From an uncultured Collinsella sp. (lineage in GTDB: Bacteria; Actinomycetota; Coriobacteriia; Coriobacteriales; Coriobacteriaceae), in NCBI GenBank assembly GCA_902494715.1, contig CABUUJ010000062.1, positions 1 through 11,828 on the forward strand: a DNA stretch of 11,828 nucleotides. The letters run 5' to 3'. Below, piece after piece: positions 1 through 8,044 of this stretch (the first letter of the stretch is position 1; each line of letters begins with the position of its first letter). Below the pieces are notes generated by a model. It saw only the letters and a list, made by a program, of their open reading frames with translations, had not been told where the DNA came from and did not search any database. The position numbers were made by a program, and so were the translations under genes.

Positions 1-54
1 CTGTGGGCGCCAGCGGAATGTGGGGTCACCGCGCGGTCCGCATCTTATGGTGTC

Positions 55-88
55 GACGCCAATGGTATATGGGTGCGCGATTGGCGTC
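55..88. terminator. Possible stem-loop downstream of the large kinase gene
   Basis: A perfect 9-bp inverted repeat, GACGCCAAT (55-63) with ATTGGCGTC (80-88), encloses a 16-nt loop. It lies 17 nt beyond the minus-strand stop codon at 105-107, where a terminator would be expected. No T-run follows it on the minus strand, so it is not a classical Rho-independent terminator. It could be a processing or 3'-end-stabilising hairpin. A 10-bp palindrome ACCGCGCGGT (28-37) lies just beyond. No gene is supported in bases 1-104. Confidence 0.3.
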
Positions 89-104
89 ATCAATTCAGAA
101 GATA

Positions 105-3100
105 TCAGTGCGGAATGTTGTCTTGTTTAGCAGTGTTCTGCTGAGCAGCAATCGGCTGGACAGCAATCGGCTGGGCAATCGGCGACTGCTTTTTCCGCGA
201 TTGGAGATCATCCCATTTTTCCAAACCACGGAAAAACACGAATGCAATGACGCTAATTACAAAAGCAAGCAAGAGGAAAATGAAACCGAAAAGGCTCAGG
301 AAGTTGGCAAACGAGACAACCCCAGAAAGCAAAAACTCAATGAGTATCGGAGGTATCCACATGTACAGCCACGAACGCAGCGCTTGAGCGCTACCAGGAT
401 GTGCATCCTCGCCAAACACAATCAATACGATCATCAAGCCGAAGCAAACCGCAATTAAAACTTCAACTCTCGCATACACGTCGCCATCGACATACATCGA
501 CCCCATAAAGCCAAACGCACTAACGATGAGTGCCGTGATGAGTACCAATCTGCCAGCAAGACGTCCGAATCGATCCATGACTTCGGGATCGGTATAAAAC
601 GACACAGAATGACGCCCTGTCGAGAACAGCGGCTTACGCGCATCGGTCAATGCGGCATCTCCCGACTGGACTGACAAAATTTCAGTAATTTTGTCATTGC
701 GTCCGTCGAAATCGACCAACTTGACCAAATAGCTCTCTAAGGCAGCAGCGTTTGAATCCAGAGCATCTTCGAGACCCGAGACACGATCAACAGCAGAAAA
801 AGAACGGAGCACATTAAGTGCAAGGAAGCCGAAAGAGCCCAAAAATGCCAGCACCAAGAAGACGACAACGAGAGGGCCAAACGTTCCAAGTGAAACGATA
901 AGCTGACCGAATGCGCCGCGGGCACACTTAATAATAAGGAGATAGAGAAGCGCAACGGCAATGGTAGTAATGAGAACGTTTCGCTGCTCCTTCTTTACAG
1001 CAGCAATCTGAGCATCGCTGTCAGCGATGCCCTTGACGACACCGTATTCACGCGTGTCCGTTTCGATAGCGGCCTTCAGCTGTCCATCGGCAACTCCGCG
1101 AGCGTCATCCAAATATTGTGAATATGCCGCGGACGGCAGATTCTCGACATCTGCCAAAAGCCTAATCTCAAGGATGTCGAGCACGCCATGGTCCTCACAA
1201 GAGGTCAAGAGGTCAGAAACGTACCCACGCGGCACGACATCATCCTTTACCTGAGCACAGAACAGTGATCCCATCGCGATGGGGCGAGTTCCAAAACGTT
1301 CATCAAGTTCCCAGCCCAGAATATATGGAACTGGCGTAGATTCCATGTCGCCTCGAAGCTTAATGCCCTCAAGACGGGCATTGCTGCCCAACTTAACAAG
1401 TGTCGAGACGGGCGCATCCATTGCCGGATTAAGTCCACGAAGCGCGATAACTGCAGCTTCACCTGTCGAGCCCTGCATCGTTTCATATAAGTCGGTATGG
1501 CCAGAAAGCCAAATCCAGGCAGCATAGTTTCCATATTTTCGATAAAACGAGCGCACGGCGGCCTTATCGTCGGCGACCTTATCCATAAAGACAAGGACAA
1601 CGTCGGTGTCTATGCCGCCCTCGGTATTTGCCCCATCGCGAGCAGCGATGATTGCTGACATATCAACATCGCCGGCAAAATAGAGCAAAAACTCATCGAG
1701 CGATCGAGAAGACGAACAGACGCCAAAGAATGCAGAGGGTTGCCGCAATACCGACTTAAGCGCACCCTGGGCCATAGCATGCTTGTTTTCACCGGACGTC
1801 AACAAGCCCTTAAATAGGCAGGCCGCAAAATGCGGATCGTCCGATTGACAAGCAAGAAGCTCAAGACTGTGAATATCAGAAGCCAAACGAACCCTTTGAC
1901 TGTCGGCGTTTGCTTCTCGAGATAAGACGAGCAAGAGGAATCCAGAGGGCAACACGCCAGATGAATTCGTACCATCAAGGCCTGACTGCCGAGCATAGCG
2001 ATCAATTGTATCCACAGCCATCGATGCAATACGCGCCGGCAAAGCATCGGGTGCATTAGTCAGCGAGACATCCTCGCCGCGCCACGACATAATCTTGCCG
2101 TTGGACATCTCATAGATGACGCAAGCAAGGGCCAAGTCGGGATTGGAAGCTGTCTGGATATCCTCTTCGACCAACTGGTGAATCCTGGTCTGCAGGTCAT
2201 TTTCACCCCAGTCGCCCATCAGGTTTTCGAGCTGTTGCTGGCTCATGCGAAGCTTGGCCTCGTCCCAATTGGAGGACAGCGCGCGAGCGAGCAACACCGG
2301 ATCGCTATACTGCTTGCCCGCAAACTCGTAAGGCTTGCGAGCGCTGCCGGCGTCCATGGTGGGAAGCTTACGATAGAAATTATCTGGGTCGGCCATCCAG
2401 TCTTTAACCTCTTCATAGCCAAAACGCTCGCCCGAAAGCTCAAACGTCAGGCCCTTGAGGAGGTTTCCCAGGGTTGCATCATCTGGATGGTTAAAGTCCG
2501 CAGGCTCACCCGTCTCTTGGCGATCGGAAAGCGTATTGTCGTCTATGAACTCCTGCAGCGGGTGGACATTGTTTTCATAGAGCGTCCAGATTGTATAGCC
2601 AAACGAATACCAGTCGTTACGAGGGTCGACCATGCCGCCACGACCAGGCGTATAGCCATCGGAGCGCGTCATGGTGTTTGTCAGGCGACTGTCAAATCCG
2701 GCAAGCGAGCGGGCAGAGCCATAATCTCCCAGCACAATCTGCTTTTCGTACAGGTAGACGTTCTGCGGCTTAATGTCACGATGGACAATGCCAAGCTCGG
2801 TATGGAGCAGCTCAATTGCCTGGCTGAGCTCGGGAATCACGCGGCTCTTAACCATATTCTTGCTACGGGGACGATCAAAAAGGCATGTGGCCAGCGGCGT
2901 AATGGAAACATCCCACAGCTGAGGAGCCGCAGCCCCCACTTCGGTCGCGCTCAGGCCCTGGTGCAGATAGGCAAAGATGGGCAGCAGATGCGTTTGAGAC
3001 ACGGGGCGGCCATTAAGCCCCATTACGGCGCTTACCACCTTTTGATATGCCGAACGCTCGGCGCCCACAAGAGGCTTAAAGACCTTGGCAACACATGCCA

Positions 3101-3719
3101 AACCATCGCTCACCCGCTCGGCGGCAACAATGGTAGATTGACCGCCATGGCCAATGACCTGTCCCAAATGAATAATAAACTGCTGCCCGTCATTCGAGAC
3201 AACTGTCGCATCCTCTGCAACAAAAGGCGAGGCAGATGCAGCGGCGGCATGTGCGCCCCCACGAGAAACGGTCACCGTTTCACCGTTGGGACTGGCCGTG
3301 GCGCCGCGCGAGACAGTTACCGTCTGGCCGTCGGCGCTCGCAGCGCGCGGCACCGTGACAGTTTCGCCTGCCGCAGAAGTACCAGGGCGTGAAACAGTAA
3401 CGGTCTTGCCGTCAGCGGAAGCACCAACAGACGGCCTCGCAACCGTTACTGTTTCACCATTCGATTCGGTCATCGGGCGATGCACCGTTACGGTTTCGTT
3501 TGTCGATGGCGCGTCGTCGCGGCGGACGGTGACCGTTTCACCAGATGCCGGAGCGTCAGCTCGACGTACCGTCACGGTCTCTCCAGGCGCAGAAGCCTGG
3601 TCGCCACGGTTCACGGTAACCGTCTCTCCCCCTACGGGCGCATTCCCGCGGCGCACCGTTACGGTCTCATCATTGCCATTGCCACCATCTCGGTGTACCG
3701 TAATCGTCTCATCAGACAT
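105..3719 (-). CDS. Membrane Ser/Thr protein kinase with N-terminal ETVTV repeats
   Basis: Predicted 1204-residue Hanks-type Ser/Thr kinase. Residues 4-153 hold eleven repeats of the form (E/K/Q)T(V/I)TVxR about 14 residues apart. The kinase domain spans about 185-450. It has a Gly loop (GHGGQSTIV, 190-198), a catalytic Lys in VAK (K212), HRDIKPQN (313-320), a metal-binding DYG in place of DFG (332-334) and the DWYSFG helix-F motif (369-374). The usual APE triplet is replaced by a GYTPGR stretch (355-360). Residues about 450-910 are an unrecognised, probably soluble region. The C-terminus has about six membrane segments (near 914-931, 945-968, 1058-1077, 1085-1102, 1118-1137 and 1140-1163) and ends in a Gln/Ala-rich tail. 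A GGGGGAG ribosome site lies about 7 nt before the ATG, and the gene starts 2 nt after the phosphatase stop. The catalytic residues are intact, so activity is likely. The repeats look like phosphorylation or docking sites, which is inference. Confidence 0.88.
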   Translation of the reverse strand: MSDETITVHRDGGNGNDETVTVRRGNAPVGGETVTVNRGDQASAPGETVTVRRADAPASGETVTVRRDDAPSTNETVTVHRPMTESNGETVTVARPSVGASADGKTVTVSRPGTSAAGETVTVPRAASADGQTVTVSRGATASPNGETVTVSRGGAHAAAASASPFVAEDATVVSNDGQQFIIHLGQVIGHGGQSTIVAAERVSDGLACVAKVFKPLVGAERSAYQKVVSAVMGLNGRPVSQTHLLPIFAYLHQGLSATEVGAAAPQLWDVSITPLATCLFDRPRSKNMVKSRVIPELSQAIELLHTELGIVHRDIKPQNVYLYEKQIVLGDYGSARSLAGFDSRLTNTMTRSDGYTPGRGGMVDPRNDWYSFGYTIWTLYENNVHPLQEFIDDNTLSDRQETGEPADFNHPDDATLGNLLKGLTFELSGERFGYEEVKDWMADPDNFYRKLPTMDAGSARKPYEFAGKQYSDPVLLARALSSNWDEAKLRMSQQQLENLMGDWGENDLQTRIHQLVEEDIQTASNPDLALACVIYEMSNGKIMSWRGEDVSLTNAPDALPARIASMAVDTIDRYARQSGLDGTNSSGVLPSGFLLLVLSREANADSQRVRLASDIHSLELLACQSDDPHFAACLFKGLLTSGENKHAMAQGALKSVLRQPSAFFGVCSSSRSLDEFLLYFAGDVDMSAIIAARDGANTEGGIDTDVVLVFMDKVADDKAAVRSFYRKYGNYAAWIWLSGHTDLYETMQGSTGEAAVIALRGLNPAMDAPVSTLVKLGSNARLEGIKLRGDMESTPVPYILGWELDERFGTRPIAMGSLFCAQVKDDVVPRGYVSDLLTSCEDHGVLDILEIRLLADVENLPSAAYSQYLDDARGVADGQLKAAIETDTREYGVVKGIADSDAQIAAVKKEQRNVLITTIAVALLYLLIIKCARGAFGQLIVSLGTFGPLVVVFLVLAFLGSFGFLALNVLRSFSAVDRVSGLEDALDSNAAALESYLVKLVDFDGRNDKITEILSVQSGDAALTDARKPLFSTGRHSVSFYTDPEVMDRFGRLAGRLVLITALIVSAFGFMGSMYVDGDVYARVEVLIAVCFGLMIVLIVFGEDAHPGSAQALRSWLYMWIPPILIEFLLSGVVSFANFLSLFGFIFLLLAFVISVIAFVFFRGLEKWDDLQSRKKQSPIAQPIAVQPIAAQQNTAKQDNIPH
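3261..3710 (-). repeat. Eleven-copy ETVTVxR protein repeat inside the kinase gene
   Basis: The copies begin at kinase residues 4, 18, 32, 47, 61, 75, 89, 105, 119, 132 and 147, a spacing of 13-16 residues (about 42 nt). The invariant core is T-(V/I)-T-V-x-R, preceded by E in nine copies, K in one and Q in one. Linkers are short and rich in Gly, Ala, Ser, Asp and Pro, as in disordered segments. The codons for Thr-Val-Thr-Val differ from copy to copy, so the array is conserved as protein rather than as recent DNA duplication. The first Thr of each core has Val at +3, which matches the known preference of many FHA domains for pThr-x-x-hydrophobic. Confidence 0.95.
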
Positions 3720-3721
3720 GG

Positions 3722-4483
3722 CTACTCCCCCACTTCAATTACAATCAGCGTTGCATCGTCCGTCGAGCCGTTCACCCGAGCCTCGGCATATAGCTCTTCG
3801 CACAACTGTGCACATGTCGAATCGCTCGCAAGCATCTGCTGCAAACGTTCCTGCGCAATCTGCCCATCGATACCATCGGAACAGATCAGATAGCGATCGC
3901 CCGGAAGCATCACGGTCGTCTTGACCTCAAGATTGCGACCGCCCTGATTGAGTCCGATCGCGAGCTCAATACAATGCGAAACGGCGTCGTCTCTGTATTC
4001 AGCGCCAACGCCGCCCACGCGCCGCTCAGGCGTGTGGTCACAGCTAAGCACGGCAAGCACACCGCCACGCAGTCGGTACACGCGAGAATCGCCGGCATTA
4101 AAAACAGCACCGTGCCCGTCAGGAGCAACCACGAGGCCAGCAACCGTGGATGCAGCAACAGGCAGTCCATAGCGAGCCGCATACGTCTCAACATCGTTCT
4201 CGGCTCGCTCGCCCGCCATGCGTAGGCGCTCCTGTAACGCGTTGACGGTATCGGCATCAAAGACGCGCACGGCCTGTGCAAACGCCTGAGCAGCGAGCGT
4301 CGAGGCGGCCGCCCCGTGCCCGCCTTCGCTCACGCCGTCAAAGACTGCCATGCAGCCCATCTCGCGCTCGCAATCGCCTACCAGGCCATAGCAAAGGACG
4401 TTGCCGTCAAGAAGCAAACGGTCCTCGTTGACGGGGTGATTGGTTCCCGCTTGGGTTTTTGCTGCAGCGATAAACTTCGTCAT
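3722..4483 (-). CDS. PP2C-family Ser/Thr protein phosphatase
   Basis: Predicted 253-residue metal-dependent phosphatase, about the normal length of a stand-alone bacterial PP2C (PPM) enzyme. Motifs in order are NEDR (19-22), FDGVSEGGHG (48-57) with metal-binding Asp49, AGDSRVYRL (130-138), the CSDGIDG metal motif (201-207) and TDDATLIVIE (241-250) with the last metal Asp. No membrane segment or signal peptide is seen, so it should be cytoplasmic. The ATG at 4483 is preferred: it overlaps the upstream ATPase stop as ATGA, and GGGAGG lies about 9 nt before it. A TTG two codons upstream is only 3 nt from that ribosome site. The gene sits between the AAA+ gene and the large kinase. Its obvious job is to reverse phosphorylation by one or both kinases of the locus. 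Confidence 0.92.
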   Translation of the reverse strand: MTKFIAAAKTQAGTNHPVNEDRLLLDGNVLCYGLVGDCEREMGCMAVFDGVSEGGHGAAASTLAAQAFAQAVRVFDADTVNALQERLRMAGERAENDVETYAARYGLPVAASTVAGLVVAPDGHGAVFNAGDSRVYRLRGGVLAVLSCDHTPERRVGGVGAEYRDDAVSHCIELAIGLNQGGRNLEVKTTVMLPGDRYLICSDGIDGQIAQERLQQMLASDSTCAQLCEELYAEARVNGSTDDATLIVIEVGE

Positions 4484-6435
4484 CGCCAATCGCCTCCCAT
4501 CGATCCAGGCACGAGCTCAAATGCGATATGCGCATCCTCGCCCTCGCCCTGCGGCACGGCGCGCGCCACCATACCGGGACGACCACGCCACTCGGCGCGG
4601 TGTTCAAACAAAAAGTCGGAAAGCCCGTTAAGGTAGCCGCTCTCCACCAGATTGCCAATACCACGGCCACCCTTGGCTTTGACGGCGTCCGTCATGGCAA
4701 TGGAATGCAGCAGTTCGCGGGCAGCATCGGTCGCCTCGACCGTAATATCGGGCTGCGCCTTATGCACGTTGCGGTTAACGGCATCGATCTTGGAGTTGAG
4801 GATCTGAAGCGCCACGGCGTCGTCGATAAAGTTGAAGATAACCACGTTGTCGCCGATACGACCCAAGAACTCGGGCTTAAACTCGCGATCCATCTCGGTG
4901 CGCACGCGCTCGCAAATCTCGTTATAGGGCGTGTTGGGCGCGATGGTATTACGCACCTCGTTGCCCTGCGCATCGATCTCAAGCTTGGAAAAGCCGATGT
5001 TGCTCGTAAAGAAGATGACCGTCTCAGAGAAGTACACGGTATTACCCTGGCCATCGGTCAGGCGGCCATCTTCGAGGATCTGCAGGAACTTGTCCATAAT
5101 GCTGGGCGCGGCCTTCTCGATCTCGTCGAAAAGAACCACCGAGAACGGATTGGCCTTGACCGCATTGGTCAGCTGACCGCCCTCGGCATAGCCCACGTAT
5201 CCCGGAGGAGCGCCAAAGAGCTTTTGATCGGAGTTTTCGGCACCATACTCGGACATATCAAAACGCAGCATGCTGCGCTCGTCGCCAAAGAGGAGCTCCG
5301 TAATGGCCTTAACGATCTCGGTCTTACCGGTACCGGTAGGGCCGCTCAAAAACAGCACACCCTTGGGTTTAGAGCCAGACGAATGGGTGGCGCCCGAAAG
5401 GCCCATAACGGAGCGCTTGAGCACGGTGACGGCCTTCTCAACGGCCTCGTCCTGGCCCTTCACGCGGCGTTTGATCTTTTCCTCGGGATCCTCTTCGAGC
5501 TTCTCGAACATCTGCTGCCATTTGTTCTCGCGAAAACCGTACTTGTAGACGTCGACGAGCTTGGGAAGGATGGCCTCAATGGAAGCATCGGGGGCTTGCA
5601 TATCGCGCTGATACATGCGCTGCAGCCCCTCGAGCTCCTTAACGCTCATGCCGTCGGTGGTGTCGATAAAGCGACGCACCGCACGGTCATCGGAATCGGA
5701 CAGCGCCTCACCAAAGCCAAACTTGCTTTGGATGTAGGCCTCGCGCATGTCACGATCGGGATGCGGCAGCGTGATGGTGCGCAGGAAGGGATTCTCCTCG
5801 ATAAACCACACAGGCAGGTTGCGCACGTTATCCGTTACCAGAATGAGTGTATTGACGGCCGTACGGTTAATGAGGCGCGCCTTGCTGGCACCAAGGTACA
5901 GGTTAAGGAAGAACTGCGTCTCGTCGGGCATAAGACCGGTCGAGGAGGCAAGCAGGCGCGACGCCATGTTGACGATCACGCAAAGCGGCTTAGCCTCGGT
6001 GCCGCCATCGGGATTGTCGTTGTATTTAAGGCGCAACATGGAGCGGATAACCTCACCGTATGAAGGCAGGCTCGACTGCTCGGTGGCATACGCCTGGCGG
6101 CCATCGGCGATGCAGGCGTTCGCTTCCATCATGCGGTCATCGCTCTTAGAAGCCTCATCGTGTGCCAGCGACACCAGGCGCTTGCAATCGACGTTGCCCA
6201 TGCTGCTCGAGAACAGCTGGATGGGATCGAAATATGCCACGTTGTACTCAACCGAACCGTTTGCGTCTTCAAAGAGGCCGCGCACGACCTCGGCAAGCTC
6301 CGAGAACTGGAGCCCGCCGTCGACCACATCGGGATACTTGTCGTTAACGTTGCCCTCAAGGATAAAGAGGCTCTTCACCCCTTTAAAGTTGAGCATCTCG
6401 CGCTGCCAGGATTGGCGCTCGAAATCAGTTGCCAT
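4480..6435 (-). CDS. AAA+ ATPase with ClpB/ClpA-like C-terminal module
   Basis: Predicted 651-residue cytoplasmic ATPase. The C-terminal half is a complete Clp-type AAA module: VKGQDEAV (325-332), Walker A GPTGTGKT (365-372), pore-loop GYVGY (412-416), Walker B VVLFDEIEK (433-441), sensor-1 TSN (477-479), arginine finger in FLGRI (R526) and a sensor-2-like GGRGIGN (589-595). These residues suggest a hexameric unfoldase that threads protein through a pore. The N-terminal half (1-310) lacks a Walker A motif. It has AAA-like strands such as CVIVNMASR (152-160) and TLILVTDNV (196-204), so it may be a degenerate AAA domain. No ClpP-binding tripeptide loop or ClpB middle coiled coil was recognised. 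AAGGAGG lies about 8 nt before the ATG, 3 nt after the radical SAM stop. The substrate is unknown; phosphorylated partners or the 499-residue protein are possible. Confidence 0.9.
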   Translation of the reverse strand: MATDFERQSWQREMLNFKGVKSLFILEGNVNDKYPDVVDGGLQFSELAEVVRGLFEDANGSVEYNVAYFDPIQLFSSSMGNVDCKRLVSLAHDEASKSDDRMMEANACIADGRQAYATEQSSLPSYGEVIRSMLRLKYNDNPDGGTEAKPLCVIVNMASRLLASSTGLMPDETQFFLNLYLGASKARLINRTAVNTLILVTDNVRNLPVWFIEENPFLRTITLPHPDRDMREAYIQSKFGFGEALSDSDDRAVRRFIDTTDGMSVKELEGLQRMYQRDMQAPDASIEAILPKLVDVYKYGFRENKWQQMFEKLEEDPEEKIKRRVKGQDEAVEKAVTVLKRSVMGLSGATHSSGSKPKGVLFLSGPTGTGKTEIVKAITELLFGDERSMLRFDMSEYGAENSDQKLFGAPPGYVGYAEGGQLTNAVKANPFSVVLFDEIEKAAPSIMDKFLQILEDGRLTDGQGNTVYFSETVIFFTSNIGFSKLEIDAQGNEVRNTIAPNTPYNEICERVRTEMDREFKPEFLGRIGDNVVIFNFIDDAVALQILNSKIDAVNRNVHKAQPDITVEATDAARELLHSIAMTDAVKAKGGRGIGNLVESGYLNGLSDFLFEHRAEWRGRPGMVARAVPQGEGEDAHIAFELVPGSMGGDWR

Positions 6436-6438
6436 GTG

Positions 6439-7035
6439 TTATACCTCCTTGGCAGAAAATTCATGGTGGTAGCGGTCGGCAATACCAACGGTGATAATCG
6501 TGCCGTCCTGGACATAGTTTTGAAGCTGACGAGGCTGTTGAAGATACTGGTCGTAATCATCGTGCGGGCGGTCGCTCAGGTAGATTACGCGCTGGTTAGT
6601 CGAACCGCGCAGCGCGCAGTCGGGCACGTTAAGCTCGTCTATGTACGGACCATCAATCAGCACATCGATGAGGGGCTTGAGTGTCTCCCACGTATCCGCA
6701 CCGATCACTCTCGGCAGCTCTTCGAGCGTAAATCCGGTGTAAACGAGAATGTCATCGTAAGCGCAACGGATCGTTGCCAGCAGCTTCACGAGCTCTGATG
6801 CCTGCTCGAGCGGATCTCCACCCGAAACCGTCAGCCGATGTACGCCGTGCTCGCGCGCGGTATCGAGCAACATCTGCGCAAGCTCATCAACATCGACATC
6901 TTGATCGGGCGACTGGCCGCGCCATTGGGGCGAAATACATCCGGCACAACGCTTTGAACAACCAGCGGTCCAGACAACAATACGTTCTCCCGGACCCAGC
7001 GAGACGACGGGGGCAAGCACATGGCTAACGAACAT
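6439..7035 (-). CDS. NrdG/PflA-type radical SAM protein
   Basis: Predicted 198-residue radical SAM enzyme of the short activase type. The cluster-binding CxxxCxxC motif is CSKRCAGC (26-33), the SAM-contacting stretch is SGGDPLEQ (71-78), and the C-terminal part keeps LIDGPYIDE (126-134) and RGSTNQRVIYL (143-153), both typical of NrdG relatives. Such enzymes use a 4Fe-4S cluster and S-adenosylmethionine to make a 5'-deoxyadenosyl radical, and NrdG puts a glycyl radical on anaerobic ribonucleotide reductase. No NrdD or other glycyl-radical enzyme is in this window. The start at 7035 is preferred because GAGG lies about 9 nt upstream and the family fold begins there. It overlaps the FHA gene by 11 nt, implying translational coupling. 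Longer starts up to 7221 would only add sequence in a different frame of the FHA gene. The target in this operon is unknown. Confidence 0.85.
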   Translation of the reverse strand: MFVSHVLAPVVSLGPGERIVVWTAGCSKRCAGCISPQWRGQSPDQDVDVDELAQMLLDTAREHGVHRLTVSGGDPLEQASELVKLLATIRCAYDDILVYTGFTLEELPRVIGADTWETLKPLIDVLIDGPYIDELNVPDCALRGSTNQRVIYLSDRPHDDYDQYLQQPRQLQNYVQDGTIITVGIADRYHHEFSAKEV

Positions 7036-8041
7036 CGGCGTAATCCTCGCCCGGATCGAGTGTACGGTACACGGCCGAGGTACGTGCAAGCGAGCAACCG
7101 CATTCCTCACAGCCATCCCCAACCTTTGCGCGCTCATCAGCAACGAGATGCAAACGACCGCACTCGGGACACTCGACAAACCAGCCCTCGACACCCGCAG
7201 ACTCACCAGCGGCAGAAACAACCGGTGCCGCAGCAGACGCGGGCTGTGGCGCAGACCAAGCCTGGGTCTGCACGGGTTGCGCCGCAGGCGGTTCCTCCAC
7301 AGTAACCGTCAGACGCAATTGGGCAAACTCGCCAGACGCAGCCGGAATGAGTAGCGTATCTCCGGTATGAATCGGCTGGGCCACGCCGGGAACCAAGTTG
7401 AGGATCTGGCCGCCACGCATAAGAGCCGTTCCGTTATTGGACCCCTCATCGGCAACCATCCATGTGCCCCGCTCAAAACGAACACTGGCATGCTGCCGGG
7501 ACATGGCAAAGTTCGAAGCCATAGAAGGAAACGCGTTGCGTCCAAGCACGGCAGCGTCCGTGAGACGAAGCTGCTCACCCATAACTGGATCGGCAAGCGT
7601 AAGCGCAGGAACCGCAGGAGTAGCTGCAGCATTCGCCATGGGTTGCGGCGCGGGCTGCGGCATTGGCGCAGGCGTCGGCTGTGGCATTGGCGCAGGCGTC
7701 GGCTGTGGCGCAGCAACCGGAGCGGGCTGCGGAACGGGCATGGGGGTAGGCTGCGGCGCGGGAGCAGGAGCAGCCTGATATGCCTGCTGGGGCGCGGGAC
7801 GCTGAGGCCGCGAAACACCGCTCATCGATGACGTTGCAGGATGGACGGCGGGAGCCGGACGCTCGGCGACCGCGGCGGCAAAGCCGGACGCTGAGGCGGC
7901 TGGCGCCTCGGGTGCCGAGACCGCGGGCGCAGGGGCCGAAGGCGCGGGAACCGCACCAGCGGGGCGCGGCGTCCCGCAGTCCTCGCACATATCGCGGGCA
8001 TCATCGTTCATAAGACCACAGATAGGGCATTCCCATGTCAT
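7025..8041 (-). CDS. FHA-domain protein with zinc-ribbon-like ends
   Basis: Predicted 338-residue phosphothreonine-reader protein. Residues 1-26 form a small Cys4 zinc-ribbon-like unit (CPIC at 5-8, CEDC at 19-22). Residues 27-150 are a Pro/Ala/Gln linker. The FHA domain spans about 152-248, with LGRNA (166-170), MSRQHASVRF (180-189) and SNNGT (201-205) giving the conserved Gly-Arg, Ser-Arg-x-His and Asn-Gly-Thr ligand-binding residues. Residues 287-320 form a second Cys cluster (CPEC 291-294, CEEC 311-314, plus C316). FHA domains bind phosphothreonine peptides, so this is the natural reader of the locus kinases. No membrane segment is present. A GAGG ribosome site precedes the ATG by about 7 nt, and the start lies 3 nt past the upstream stop. 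The Cys clusters may bind zinc and mediate partner contacts, but this is not shown. Confidence 0.9.
   Translation of the reverse strand: MTWECPICGLMNDDARDMCEDCGTPRPAGAVPAPSAPAPAVSAPEAPAASASGFAAAVAERPAPAVHPATSSMSGVSRPQRPAPQQAYQAAPAPAPQPTPMPVPQPAPVAAPQPTPAPMPQPTPAPMPQPAPQPMANAAATPAVPALTLADPVMGEQLRLTDAAVLGRNAFPSMASNFAMSRQHASVRFERGTWMVADEGSNNGTALMRGGQILNLVPGVAQPIHTGDTLLIPAASGEFAQLRLTVTVEEPPAAQPVQTQAWSAPQPASAAAPVVSAAGESAGVEGWFVECPECGRLHLVADERAKVGDGCEECGCSLARTSAVYRTLDPGEDYADVR
7659..7706 (-). repeat. Perfect 24-bp tandem duplication in the FHA linker
   Basis: Two identical 24-bp units (7659-7682 and 7683-7706) lie head to tail and encode two copies of an eight-residue Pro/Met/Gln/Ala unit around residues 113-128 of the FHA protein. 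Similar imperfect PQP-containing units flank them. Exact identity indicates recent slippage, and linker length probably varies between strains. Confidence 0.9.
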
Positions 8042-8044
8042 GGT

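Noticed and set aside
2178..3392. Plus-strand open frame (404 codons) opposite the large kinase
   Set aside because: It covers the kinase domain and repeat array on the other strand. Its translation has no family features, and the minus-strand frame has HRD, VAK and repeat motifs.
3261..3710. CRISPR-like or minisatellite array because of regular 42-bp spacing
   Set aside because: Units are not identical at DNA level, spacing varies in multiples of three, and the array is in frame within a protein. It is a coding repeat.
4484..4489. TTG start at 4489 for the phosphatase
   Set aside because: It is only 3 nt from the ribosome binding site. The ATG at 4483 has correct spacing and forms an ATGA overlap with the preceding gene.
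4528..6063. Long plus-strand open frame (511 codons) opposite the AAA+ gene
   Set aside because: It mirrors the AAA+ coding frame, whose Walker, pore and sensor motifs are unmistakable. Its translation shows no recognisable domain and its openness follows from GC-rich codon use on the other strand.
7036..7221. Extended radical SAM protein beginning at 7221
   Set aside because: The extension lies wholly inside the FHA gene's zinc-ribbon coding region, is unlike NrdG N-termini, and the start at 7035 has its own ribosome site.
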